Of a DNA stretch of 41,054 nt, positions 7,394-15,690 are shown in pieces. Position 1 is the stretch's first letter. Every line of letters starts with the position of its first letter. Below the pieces are notes generated by a model that was not told where the DNA came from, searched no databases, and saw nothing but the letters and a program-made list of their open reading frames with translations. The position numbers were made by a program, and so were the translations under genes. Source of the DNA: Candidatus Eiseniibacteriota bacterium (GTDB lineage: Bacteria > Eisenbacteria > RBG-16-71-46 > JAFGJU01). The DNA is taken from contig CP070702.1 of the NCBI GenBank assembly GCA_020349905.1, forward strand, positions 1,766,624 through 1,807,677, read 5' to 3'.

Positions 7394-8269
7394 TCAGGGA
7401 AGGTCTTCGGCAATCTCCACGTACGAATCAGGCCGCCGGTCTCTGTAGAACTGCCAGGTTTTTCTCACTTCCTGTATCATGTCCAGGTCCAGGTCGGCCA
7501 CCACCAGCTCGTCCCGGTCCCTGCTTCCCTCGGCGAGCATCTGTCCTCTCGGGTCGCAGAAGTAACTGGTACCGTAGAACTCCCCGATGTTCCAGGGGGC
7601 CTCAGTGCCCACCCTGTTGATGACTCCGATAAAGTACCCGTTTGCCACGGCGTGTGCGGGTTGCTCCAGCTTCCACAGGTACTCGGAGAGACCTGCCACG
7701 GTGGCCGAGGGATTGAACACTATCTCGGCCCCTGCGAGGCCCAGGATGCGTGCCCCTTCAGGGAAGTGCCTGTCGTAGCAGATGTATGCGGCCACTTTTC
7801 CGTAAGCCGTCTCAAAGACTGGGTAGCCCAGATTGCCGGGGCGGAAGTAGAACTTTTCCCAGAACCCGGGCCAGCAATGGGGTATGTGCGTCTTTCTGTA
7901 TTTACCGAGAAAGGTCCCGTCAGAATCTATGAGCGCGGCCGTGTTGTAGAAGACTCCCGTTATCTCTTCCTCGTAGACCGGCACGACCAGGACCATCCCC
8001 TTTTCCTTGGCCACGTCCTGCATGAGCCTCGTGGTCTCCCCGCCCGGCACGGGTTCCACTGCCACGTACCACCTCACGTCCTGTTCCGCCGGGAAGTAGG
8101 GAAGGGTGAAAAGCTCCTGGAAGGCCAGGACTCTCACGCCTCTCTTGGCGGCCTCCTCAACCAGCGGCATCTGCTTATCCAGCATGGCCTTCTTGATGGA
8201 AGGTATGGACTTCCCGGAGATGTCAACACACTTGCACTGTATGAGACCGCATCTGACAATTCGAGCCAT
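7394..8269 (-). CDS. Carbon-nitrogen hydrolase (nitrilase superfamily, amidase or carbamoylase type)
   Basis: The 291-residue protein has the full nitrilase-superfamily fold and the catalytic triad in its usual contexts: Glu52 (FQELF), Lys126 (KYRKTHIP) and Cys164 (ICYDRHFPE). The enzymes hydrolyse non-peptide C-N bonds in the cytoplasm. The HIPHCWPGFWEKFYFRPGN stretch and overall size resemble beta-ureidopropionase and N-carbamoylputrescine amidase-like members, so a carbamoyl-amine or amide substrate is likely, but the exact substrate is open. The ATG at 8269 follows GGAGGGAG. It is the last gene of the minus-strand run that begins with the NuoE-like gene, 142 bases after the zinc-ribbon gene. 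A link to amide nitrogen release near a glutamate-synthase-like complex is tempting but is inference. Confidence 0.85.
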   Translation of the reverse strand: MARIVRCGLIQCKCVDISGKSIPSIKKAMLDKQMPLVEEAAKRGVRVLAFQELFTLPYFPAEQDVRWYVAVEPVPGGETTRLMQDVAKEKGMVLVVPVYEEEITGVFYNTAALIDSDGTFLGKYRKTHIPHCWPGFWEKFYFRPGNLGYPVFETAYGKVAAYICYDRHFPEGARILGLAGAEIVFNPSATVAGLSEYLWKLEQPAHAVANGYFIGVINRVGTEAPWNIGEFYGTSYFCDPRGQMLAEGSRDRDELVVADLDLDMIQEVRKTWQFYRDRRPDSYVEIAEDLP

Positions 8270-8411
8270 CCTGCTCCCTCCTGCCGGCTTGGCCTCCCGT
8301 GGAGGCGGGAGTGTAACGTGTGAGGCGGCCCAGAGCTCGCACCTCGGACCGATATGGAATCTCTACTCGCGTCTGTAATCGGGGCTATGCGTGCCGTGCG
8401 GTTCGCAGGAC

Positions 8412-8702
8412 TCAACCACCCTTCTTCCCGAATAGGTTGTCCAGCTTCTTTCTGGCAGAGTCTTCCCTGGATACACCGCGCCTGGCAGCTCGTTCAGATA
8501 AGCGAAAGTAGTCGCAGAAGTTGGAGCGCGCCTTGTCAGTCACCCATTCCGCCTGCGGCTCCCGGCACTTGTTGTGCGCGCCTTCATCGTAGAAGGTGCA
8601 ATTGAGGCAGATTTTCACGTCGCGCCCACAGGACGGGCAAACGTCGCTCCTGGAAGGCTTGCGGGCCTCAAGCTGACCCCCGCAGTGATGACAGGCAGGC
8701 AC
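8412..8702 (-). CDS. Small conserved zinc-ribbon protein
   Basis: I place the start at GTG 8702, because AGGAGAGG lies 10 bases upstream and the protein then begins directly with its first metal pair. The frame is open further up to 8822, but that extension (about 40 residues) is basic and looks non-coding. The 96-residue protein contains CHHC (residues 4-7 of the short form), then CPSC and CLNC, then further cysteines around KCREPQ and FCDYF. This indicates one zinc ribbon plus a Cys-rich segment that may bind a second metal. The pattern PSCGRD...CLNCTFYD...CREPQAE...FCDYF resembles a widespread small family without a known function. It lies 124 bases downstream of the glutamate-synthase-like gene, in the same direction. 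Confidence 0.65.
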   Translation of the reverse strand: MPACHHCGGQLEARKPSRSDVCPSCGRDVKICLNCTFYDEGAHNKCREPQAEWVTDKARSNFCDYFRLSERAARRGVSREDSARKKLDNLFGKKGG

Positions 8703-8826
8703 TTGGAAACCACCTCTCCTCAGGCACGCGTTTGGACACGCGCTCTGATACGGAGTGATACCACGGACACGGTGACTCCGCCGGTGCGAAATCACGCCGG
8801 CCAGCTCTCCGCGGGCAATCACCCGC

Positions 8827-10410
8827 CTAGCTGCTCAGTATCTTCTTGACCTCGGCATCATCGACATCCATAACGTGCTTGACGCCGCTGATCTTTGCTG
8901 ATTCCTCCGTGAGAGCCGCTATATCGTCTCGAGCTATGTGTTCTATCGAGAACTTGCGGCTACCGGCCATGAGTTGGCGAAGCCCCTGGGCCAGCCGCTC
9001 GTAGTATGTGTAGAGGCCTAGAGCGCCGGCAGGAATCTTCTCAAACTCAGCATCGCCCAGCTCCGCCCGCAGCGAGGTCGCAGTCACGAAAATCTCGTCT
9101 TTCGTGTTTCCAAAACGCTCGATGTATACCGGAACGCGCTGGTTCTCAATGGCTCGTCCTATCGTTTTACCCACCATCGCGGCCGCAATCGGCCCACGCG
9201 CCATGCCCACGAGCCGGGTGAATGGGGCGCAGAGGGCCAGTGCCTTGAATATCTGATCTTCAAAAGTGATGCCGCCGGCCACTGCCAGAGCAGGAACGTA
9301 TTTCCCCTTGTCCGCCAGTTGCTTGGTGTAGTTATACAGCAACGAGTGGATCTCCACCGGCGGAATGCCCCACTCGTTCATCATTCGCCACGGGCTCATG
9401 CCCGTACCACCGCCTGCTCCGTCAACAGTGAGGAGGTCTATCTTGTACTTCGAGGAATAGGCCACGGCCCTGGCCAGGTCGGCCGGCCGGTATGCCCCCG
9501 TCTTCAGAAAGACGTACTTGGCGCCCGCCTTGCGAAGTTCCTCTACGCGCCGGGCGAAGGCCTCCTCGCTCACCATCCCCACCCGCGAATGCCGTTCGAA
9601 CTCCTTGAAAGCGCCACGCTCGAACGCCTCGATAACCTTCGGGTCGGTAGGATTCGGCAGAACGATGTACCCGCGCTCGTACAACATCTGGGCCTTCTTG
9701 AGATTGATTATCTTGACCTCGCCACCGATATCCTTGGCGCCCTGACCCCACTTGAGTTCTACACACCGGACTCCCAGCTTGTCTATGGCATATTCCTGCG
9801 CGCCTAGACGCGTGTCCTCTACGTTGGCTTGCACAATAACGGCACCGTACCCGTCACGCATGTTGTCCTTGAAGAGCTTGACACGCTGCTTGAGGTCGAC
9901 GGTGTCTACCACACGACCGTTCTTCATCGTGGCCTGCGGGTCCATACCGACAACGTTCTCACCAATTGTGAGACCAGTCCCCGCGAGGGCAGACCCGATG
10001 GCCAGGCCTTCCCAGTTGTTCTTCGCGACGTTGGTCGAGCCGATACCCGGAATGATCCACGGGAGGCGAAACTTGAGCCCCTTGTCGTGGCCGAATCTAG
10101 ACTCGATGTTGACGGCCGGGAAGATGGCCTTGTCGGGATCTGCATCGACTCCGTATGCCCCCACGGCCGTGCCCATTATGCTGAAATGCGAATAGTCGAC
10201 CGGATATATTTTGTCGGAGGCGGCGGTGATGATACCGAATGGCTGCGGATAGATGACCTCGTGACCTCGGTACGCAGACTTACCAATCTCGCACATCCCA
10301 ACGCAGCCATCCACACAGGTCACGCACATGCCCGAGGCGGGCACGACAGAACCTTCAGTCCTGTTCTTGGTCAGAGTGGCGGCCGAAGCGTTTATTCTCG
10401 AGAGAGACAT
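8827..10410 (-). CDS. Glutamate synthase-like FMN protein (GltB central domain, no glutaminase domain)
   Basis: The 527-residue protein matches the FMN-binding TIM-barrel synthase domain of glutamate synthase: the glycine-rich AVNIESRFGHDKGLKFRLP region, VDGAGGGTGMSPWRMMNEWG (about residues 327-346) and AVAGGI followed by LVGMARGPIAAAMVG. The N-terminus carries a tight cysteine set, CVTCVDGCVGMC (C29, C32, C36, C40), able to hold an Fe-S cluster. There is no N-terminal glutamine amidotransferase domain, so it cannot release ammonia from glutamine by itself. Such short GltB-like proteins reduce 2-oxoglutarate with ammonia in some archaea and bacteria, or act on other substrates. GGAGGAGG lies 8 bases before the ATG. 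It follows three electron-transfer subunits in one operon, which suggests that it is the catalytic end of that complex. Confidence 0.8.
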   Translation of the reverse strand: MSLSRINASAATLTKNRTEGSVVPASGMCVTCVDGCVGMCEIGKSAYRGHEVIYPQPFGIITAASDKIYPVDYSHFSIMGTAVGAYGVDADPDKAIFPAVNIESRFGHDKGLKFRLPWIIPGIGSTNVAKNNWEGLAIGSALAGTGLTIGENVVGMDPQATMKNGRVVDTVDLKQRVKLFKDNMRDGYGAVIVQANVEDTRLGAQEYAIDKLGVRCVELKWGQGAKDIGGEVKIINLKKAQMLYERGYIVLPNPTDPKVIEAFERGAFKEFERHSRVGMVSEEAFARRVEELRKAGAKYVFLKTGAYRPADLARAVAYSSKYKIDLLTVDGAGGGTGMSPWRMMNEWGIPPVEIHSLLYNYTKQLADKGKYVPALAVAGGITFEDQIFKALALCAPFTRLVGMARGPIAAAMVGKTIGRAIENQRVPVYIERFGNTKDEIFVTATSLRAELGDAEFEKIPAGALGLYTYYERLAQGLRQLMAGSRKFSIEHIARDDIAALTEESAKISGVKHVMDVDDAEVKKILSS

Positions 10411-10437
10411 CGCGTTATCCTCCTCCTTTTGCCTGCC

Positions 10438-11115
10438 CTATTCAGTCTCTTGCTCGCAGGCCACACAAGGATCCATATAGCACATCATGTCGTCGAACTG
10501 ATCTTTCTCAACACAGGGCGGACTAAGATTCGCACAGCCGCCGCAGACCGCCCGCTCTGGTTCGTTGTAAGTACATCTCAGCTGGCAGGCCGGGCAAACG
10601 TACATACAGCCTCCGCACAGCCGGCACTCTTCAGAGCGAACGTCGAACGGGGTACCTAGATCACGATTCTCTCCTCGCCCCCGGAAGCCGATCGCCTTGG
10701 CCATCATCTGTTCTTCGCACATACGGGTGCACAAACCGCAAAGAATGCAGTCTTCATCTTCCTGCTTGAACCGCTGCTGACGTACGTCATGAGCCGCCGC
10801 GAGATCCTGAATGACTTTCGATTGAGGGCATGTGGCCAGCAGGAGCTCCAGAACCATCTTCCGTGCGTTTACCACTCTTGAAGATGCAGTCCGCACCCTC
10901 AGTCCCTGCTCGGCGGGATATGTACACGATGATACCAGCTTCGCTTTCGGCCCCTCCCCTATCTCCACGACGCAGAGACGGCAGGCCCCATAAGGGGAAA
11001 GCCCCTCCATGTAACAGAGCGTAGGAATGGGGAAGCCAAGGAATTTCGCAGCTTCGAGCAGGGTCGTACCCTCCTCAACTGAGACCTCCAGGCCGTTTAT
11101 AATTAGCGAAATCAT
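10438..11115 (-). CDS. Iron-sulfur electron-transfer subunit (2Fe-2S plus two 4Fe-4S; NuoG/HydA N-terminal type)
   Basis: The 225-residue protein begins with a plant-type [2Fe-2S] ferredoxin domain, ligands C34, C45, C48 and C64. A linker follows, then two [4Fe-4S] motifs: C123, C126, C129, C133 and C164, C167, C170, C174. A Cys-rich tail (CGGC near 191-194, CVAC near 217-220) may hold another metal. This is the N-terminal layout of NuoG and of [FeFe]-hydrogenase HydA, but there is no hydrogenase H-cluster domain and no molybdopterin domain. The protein should therefore shuttle electrons between the NADH flavin subunit and a partner. Its ATG overlaps the stop of the NuoF-GltD gene (ATGA), implying translational coupling. 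Confidence 0.85.
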   Translation of the reverse strand: MISLIINGLEVSVEEGTTLLEAAKFLGFPIPTLCYMEGLSPYGACRLCVVEIGEGPKAKLVSSCTYPAEQGLRVRTASSRVVNARKMVLELLLATCPQSKVIQDLAAAHDVRQQRFKQEDEDCILCGLCTRMCEEQMMAKAIGFRGRGENRDLGTPFDVRSEECRLCGGCMYVCPACQLRCTYNEPERAVCGGCANLSPPCVEKDQFDDMMCYMDPCVACEQETE

Positions 11116-14100
11116 TCTGTTCTTCCTCCAACTGCTTTTCGATCGAACTCATCATCCTTCCGCTGCGTGAACTCCAAATCGCATCTCAGGCACCTCTTGG
11201 CCTCCTGTTTGGCATTCTTAACAGACAGCGCTCCCTCCACTTCCACGAAATCCCTCTTCCGTAGCTTCGCAGGAACGGTGGGCGGCTTGGCCCTGGCACT
11301 CTCGCCAGGCTCTTCTTCGTGGGTCGTGAGCGGTTCAATGAAGAATTCCGGCAGCCGTACGGCATACGGTTCCTCAAGATCTTCTCCCCGCAGAAAACGA
11401 CCGATGACTCTCGCCGCTTTCTTCCCCGCCGCGATTGCATCAACCACGGTGTTGGGACCGCTAACCACATCCCCGCCTGCAAACACTCCGTGTCTGACAG
11501 TGGAAAGGGTTTCAGGGTCAGCTCGCAGCGTGTCCCACTTGCTTATCTCAAGACCCATGGAAGAAACATAATCAATGTCAGGCTTCTCGCCGATGGCAAC
11601 GATAAGCGTGTCTAGACATACTGTGCGTTCCGTCCCCGGCACGGGAACTGGTCTTCGTCTACCGCTCGCATCAATCTCTCCAAGCTCGTTTCTAACGACT
11701 TCGACTGCGGCCAAACGCTGATCCTTAGATAACACTCTTACAGGGGAAGCCAACATTTCAAACCCTATCCCCTCCTCCAGTGCAGCTTCTATCTCTTCCT
11801 TAAAGGCAGGCATCTCTTGACGCGTACGCCGGTAGATTATTGTCACACTCTCGACGCCTTTCTGCCGTAAAGCCACTCTTGCTGAATCCACAGCGGAGTT
11901 CCCGCCACCGATAACTCCGACGTGCCCCTTTGCGAGTTCCTTCCCGTGCAGGTTGAAAGCCTTTAGAAACTCCATGGCCGCAAGGACTCCATCGGTGTCT
12001 TCACCATCTACATTCAGCGGCTGGCTCTTGTAAGCACCCATGGCCAGAAAAACGGCTTTGAAGCCATCTTGAAAAAGACTGTCAATGGTCACATCGCGGC
12101 CCAACGCAACACCACACCTGAGAGTCACATTCTCGTCAATGAGTGAGTCTATTTCCCGACGAAGTACATCGCGCGGCAGACGATAGGCCGGAATGCCGAT
12201 GAGCAGCATCCCCCCGGGCTGCGCTTCCGCTTCAAAGACCGTCACTTTGCAGCCACTGAGCGAGAGATAATGCGCGGCAGAGAGGCCAGCTGGTCCCGCC
12301 CCGACGATAGCCACCGCCAGTGCATCCTTATGTATCCTAGCTATTCTCAGTGGCTTATGTGCGGAAGGCTTGACCCGGTCGGTAACAAAACGTTTCATGG
12401 CTCGAATCGCGATTGACTGTTGTCCAGTTGTAGCCGCCCGGCACACATCCTCGCAAGGGTGACTACAGACCCGGGCGCACACGGACGGGAATGGATTGGG
12501 CTCCCTAATAGCCCTGTATGCCTCTTCGTATTCACCCCTGCCTACGTGAGCGATGTAACGCCAGGCCTCTGTACCCAGGGGGCATGCAGACTGGCACGGT
12601 GCCCCCACCAACTCCTTGCATACGAAAGCGTCACATTTCTTCTTCGAAATATGTCGGATGTACTCGTGGCGAAAATAGCGGAGCGTGCTGAGAACCGGGT
12701 TTGAGGCTGTCTGACCCAAACCGCACATTGTCGTGTCCTTCACCGCATTAGCGAGTTCTTCGAGAAGGTCGATGCTTTCGCTTGTTCCCTGGCCTCGTGA
12801 AATGTCATCAAGAATCTCATACATTCGCTGCGTGCCCTTGCGACAGGTAAAACACTTGCCGCAAGACTCGTCTTTGAGGAAATTCATGAAGTACTTGGCG
12901 ACATCGACCATGCAGGTGCCTTCGTCCATCACTATCATGCCGCCGGAACCCATTATGGAGCCTGCCTTCGTAAGGCTGTCATAGTCGATGGACAGGTCAA
13001 ACAGCTTGGCCGGTATGCATCCGCCGGAAGGCCCGCCTGTCTGAACGGCCTTGATTTTACGGCTGCCCACTGGACCGCCACCTATGTCGTGGACGATCTG
13101 ATTGATAGAGACCCCCATGGGCACCTCGACCAGACCCGTGTTCTTTATCTTGCCGACCAAGCTGAATATCTTGGTGCCCGAATTGTTCTTAGTTCCAATC
13201 TTGGCGAACTTCTCCGCACCTTCTCCGATAATGACCGGGATGTTGGCCCAGGTCTCCACGTTGTTGATCGCGGTTGGCTTTCCGAAGATGCCTTTCTGGA
13301 CGGGATAAGGAGGACGCTGGGTGGGTTCCCCCATCTTTCCTTCGATCGACCGCATCATCGCAGTCTCCTCGCCGCACACAAACGCTCCCGCGCCTCTCAC
13401 CAGCCTAATGTCGAAGGAAAAGGCGGTACCCAGTATGCTCGGACCCAGGAGTCCTCTCTCGCGGGCCTGTCGGAGCCCGATGATCAGGTGCTTTATGGCG
13501 AGCGGGTACTCGTTCCGGACGTAAACCACACCTTCACTGGCCCCTGTCGCAAATGCCCCTATGACCATACCCTCGATGATAGCGTGTGGATTTCCCTCAA
13601 GGACACTGCGGTCCATGTAGGCGCCCGGATCCCCTTCGTCCGCGTTACAGACGAGGAACTTCTCTTTGCCGTTCGTCTGCTTGGCAAGAAGCTCCCATTT
13701 CAGACCGGTGGGAAAGCCTCCACCGCCCCTGCCGCGAAGACCGGAAGTCTTCACTTGTGCGACGACCCACTCGGGGTCTCCCCTCATCAGGACGTCGGCG
13801 AGCGCCTGATATCCGCCGTTCTCTATGTAATCGTCGATACGAATCGGATCGATCTTCTCGAGACGGTCAAGGATCGTGCGCACCTGGCTCTTGTAGTATT
13901 GCATTTCGCTCATCTTCAAGACGGGCTTGCCGGTCTTAGGGTCGGCATACAGCAACTCCTCGACCGTCTGCCCTTTAGACACGGCGTCGATTATCTTAAC
14001 CATGCCTTCTATGCTCAGTTTTGGATAAAAGTGATCGTAGGGCTCAACGATTATGGAGGGTTCCATTTCACAGAAGCCGTGGCACCCGGTAATCCGGAGG

Positions 14101-14285
14101 TGAATCTTCTCTGTCAGACTTCTAGACAAGAGCTCTCTCTTCGTCACGCGGATAAGATCGTTAGCACCACTCGCCTGGCCGCAGGTGCCGGCCGTGATAA
14201 CGATCGTCGGGACCGAAAGGTCGCGGCTCCCCCTGAACGTTTCTCTCAACTCCTTCAGACTCTCGCTTGACTTAAGCTTCTCCAT
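11112..14285 (-). CDS. NuoF/HydB-type NADH subunit fused to a GltD/NfnB-type FAD-NAD(P) oxidoreductase
   Basis: One 1057-residue chain joins two enzymes. Residues 1-105 are a thioredoxin-like [2Fe-2S] domain with C35, C68 and C72; the usual fourth cysteine is not evident. Residues 150-545 are the NuoF/HydB flavin domain: RGRGGGGFPTGLKW (184-197) for NADH, NADEGDPGAYMDR for FMN, and the [4Fe-4S] ligands C475, C478, C481 and C521. Residues 551-635 hold the GltD-type double-cluster motif (C564, C568, C603, C607, C611, C615, preceded by C551 and C556). Residues 657-1000 are the FAD/NAD(P) module, with GAGPAG (662-667) and GGGNSAVD (793-800). A CLRC pair ends the protein. HydB and NfnB-type flavins are known in electron-bifurcating enzymes, so bifurcation is possible but not shown. 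The frame is unbroken across the junction, so this is a genuine fusion. Confidence 0.85.
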   Translation of the reverse strand: MEKLKSSESLKELRETFRGSRDLSVPTIVITAGTCGQASGANDLIRVTKRELLSRSLTEKIHLRITGCHGFCEMEPSIIVEPYDHFYPKLSIEGMVKIIDAVSKGQTVEELLYADPKTGKPVLKMSEMQYYKSQVRTILDRLEKIDPIRIDDYIENGGYQALADVLMRGDPEWVVAQVKTSGLRGRGGGGFPTGLKWELLAKQTNGKEKFLVCNADEGDPGAYMDRSVLEGNPHAIIEGMVIGAFATGASEGVVYVRNEYPLAIKHLIIGLRQARERGLLGPSILGTAFSFDIRLVRGAGAFVCGEETAMMRSIEGKMGEPTQRPPYPVQKGIFGKPTAINNVETWANIPVIIGEGAEKFAKIGTKNNSGTKIFSLVGKIKNTGLVEVPMGVSINQIVHDIGGGPVGSRKIKAVQTGGPSGGCIPAKLFDLSIDYDSLTKAGSIMGSGGMIVMDEGTCMVDVAKYFMNFLKDESCGKCFTCRKGTQRMYEILDDISRGQGTSESIDLLEELANAVKDTTMCGLGQTASNPVLSTLRYFRHEYIRHISKKKCDAFVCKELVGAPCQSACPLGTEAWRYIAHVGRGEYEEAYRAIREPNPFPSVCARVCSHPCEDVCRAATTGQQSIAIRAMKRFVTDRVKPSAHKPLRIARIHKDALAVAIVGAGPAGLSAAHYLSLSGCKVTVFEAEAQPGGMLLIGIPAYRLPRDVLRREIDSLIDENVTLRCGVALGRDVTIDSLFQDGFKAVFLAMGAYKSQPLNVDGEDTDGVLAAMEFLKAFNLHGKELAKGHVGVIGGGNSAVDSARVALRQKGVESVTIIYRRTRQEMPAFKEEIEAALEEGIGFEMLASPVRVLSKDQRLAAVEVVRNELGEIDASGRRRPVPVPGTERTVCLDTLIVAIGEKPDIDYVSSMGLEISKWDTLRADPETLSTVRHGVFAGGDVVSGPNTVVDAIAAGKKAARVIGRFLRGEDLEEPYAVRLPEFFIEPLTTHEEEPGESARAKPPTVPAKLRKRDFVEVEGALSVKNAKQEAKRCLRCDLEFTQRKDDEFDRKAVGGRTE

Positions 14286-14350
14286 CAGTTTTCCATCTCC
14301 CTCGGCTGCTTGAGCCCTGCCTCCCTAACGTCACCCTAGTTCAGTCCAGT

Positions 14351-15199
14351 TCAGACCTCCACCTCTCCAAGCTCCAACATGTGCCCCTTACAGCCACGGC
14401 GCGAGCAGATCTGAACCAGACCTCCGCCCCGCACTATCATCGGTACCATGGGGGCGCCGCACTCCACGCAATCGGTGGCCCCGATCAGCTCGGCATGGCA
14501 ATGAGGACAGAACAGATGAACTACCGTGTCCTCGGGGATCTCAAATTCCGACTCTACGTGGTAGCTTCCATACAGTGAAGATAGCGCAACCCAGCTGTGC
14601 TTGTCCCCGAAAGAGGCGATCACTCGTATCGATGGGTACGAATCGATCAGGTGCTCAGGGTTCATAAGAGTGTGGTTACATCGCGGGCAGCTGACCTCCA
14701 CGGGGAATATTCGCTCGTCGCCCTTTATCTCTACTTTGTCCAAGCCCACCGTGGCTTTCTGGATTATCTTCTTCACGGTAGCCACGTTGACATTCGAGAA
14801 GTAGTGACCATCCACGACCACGATGGGGCCCAACGCGCACGCGCCTAGGCAGTTTACCGTCTCCAATGTGAATTCCCTGTCGGTCGTCGTCTCACCCGCC
14901 GCGATGCCCAGCTGTCGTTCGAATTCCTCCGCGATTATTGGGGCACTGCGTACGTGGCAGGCAGTGCCCAGGCAAACTGACACGAGATGCCTGCCCCTCG
15001 GCTTTAGACTGAATGATCTATAAAAGGTGGCAACTCCGTATATGTCTACCAGCGAACGGCCGGTCTTCTCTGCCACGGCCCTAAGAGCGTCCGCAGGAAG
15101 ATAGCCGTACTTCGCCTGAATATCCTCCAGGATATAAATGAGTGACCCGCGATCGTCTCTACGTTTTTCGATTATTCCTGCAACATCGTCCGTCTTCAT
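14351..15199 (-). CDS. NuoE/HydC-type [2Fe-2S] subunit with C-terminal zinc-ribbon-like extension
   Basis: Residues 1-155 are a complete NuoE/HydC thioredoxin-like [2Fe-2S] domain with ligands C76, C81, C117 and C121 (CLGTAC, NCLGAC). This subunit normally docks on NuoF/HydB and takes part in NADH oxidation. Residues 165-282 are an extra domain not found in standard NuoE (about 160-170 residues). It contains four Cys pairs: CPRC (171, 174), CPHC (231, 234), CVEC (244, 247) and C265/C270, suggesting zinc ribbons. The ATG at 15199 follows AAAGGGAACGT. It is the first gene of the run, with a strong promoter candidate just upstream, and it lies 65 bases before the NuoF-GltD fusion. The extension may recruit the glutamate-synthase-like partner; this is inference. 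Confidence 0.85.
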   Translation of the reverse strand: MKTDDVAGIIEKRRDDRGSLIYILEDIQAKYGYLPADALRAVAEKTGRSLVDIYGVATFYRSFSLKPRGRHLVSVCLGTACHVRSAPIIAEEFERQLGIAAGETTTDREFTLETVNCLGACALGPIVVVDGHYFSNVNVATVKKIIQKATVGLDKVEIKGDERIFPVEVSCPRCNHTLMNPEHLIDSYPSIRVIASFGDKHSWVALSSLYGSYHVESEFEIPEDTVVHLFCPHCHAELIGATDCVECGAPMVPMIVRGGGLVQICSRRGCKGHMLELGEVEV

Positions 15200-15690
15200 A
15201 CGTTCCCTTTCACACCGTGACCATACAGCTACCTAACTGCAAATATGACATTATACATCCAGTCTCCTCCGGACGCAACGTTCTAATCTGCCGCTCACGG
15301 TGGGGCGGCCGGTTCTAGCGGCCTATCGGTTTGCCGCGCATCCGATTATCCCTGCGCTGCCGAGCACGGCTGCCGCAAGTCGGCCTGGAAGGCGAGGGGT
15401 CGAGCTGTCAGGCCATTGGTCTAATGGTCATACAGACTGTAAGTTATGGCTAATGCAGGAGCCTCGAAAGGCCGATATCAAACAGGGAACGGGGTCGCCC
15501 GGTTCTACTGGAGGCATCCGTCCTCAGCACGTTGCGGGTCCATCCTGGAACCACGACCACCCGCACGTCGGGGCAGCGGAGGAAGCGAGGGCGGGGATCA
15601 CTTGGTCACGGCGCCGGACAATAGCGTGCCCTTCGGGCCCTTTCAGCGGCGGCAAGAGCTGTACACAGCAGCAGGAGGCACAACTCAATC
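15200..15690. other. Divergent intergenic region with leader-like structures
   Basis: This 491-base stretch separates the NuoE-like gene (leftward) from the PAS/GAF gene (rightward). It holds the promoter at 15250-15278 for the leftward operon. At 15412-15450 a set of mutually exclusive stems can form: CCATT/AATGG (15413-15417 with 15423-15427), or GCCAT/ATGGC (15412-15416 with 15446-15450) enclosing GTCT/AGAC. A short hairpin with a CGAA loop (GCCTCGAAAGGC) follows. I see no tRNA, no recognisable riboswitch family and no convincing gene. Confidence 0.5.
15250..15278 (-). promoter_or_regulatory. Sigma-70 promoter of the NuoE/NuoF-GltD/GltB operon
   Basis: On the minus strand, TTGCGT (15278-15273) is followed after exactly 17 bases by a perfect TATAAT (15255-15250). 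Transcription would start near 15243, giving a leader of about 44 bases before the ATG at 15199. The -10 match is 6 of 6 and the -35 match is 3 of 6. Confidence 0.6.

Noticed and set aside
7250-8323. Open frame on the plus strand across 7250-8323
   Set aside because: It overlaps the nitrilase-family gene, whose catalytic triad and ribosome-binding site are clear; the plus-strand product resembles no protein.
13089-14270. Long open frame antisense to the NuoF-GltD fusion
   Set aside because: Composition mirrors the coding strand, no domain is recognisable, and it lies wholly within a well-supported gene.
15409-15470. tRNA-Tyr-like stretch (ACTGTAA within a region with paired arms)
   Set aside because: The anticodon-stem bases do not pair, and there is no matching acceptor stem or proper T-arm with GGTTCRA.
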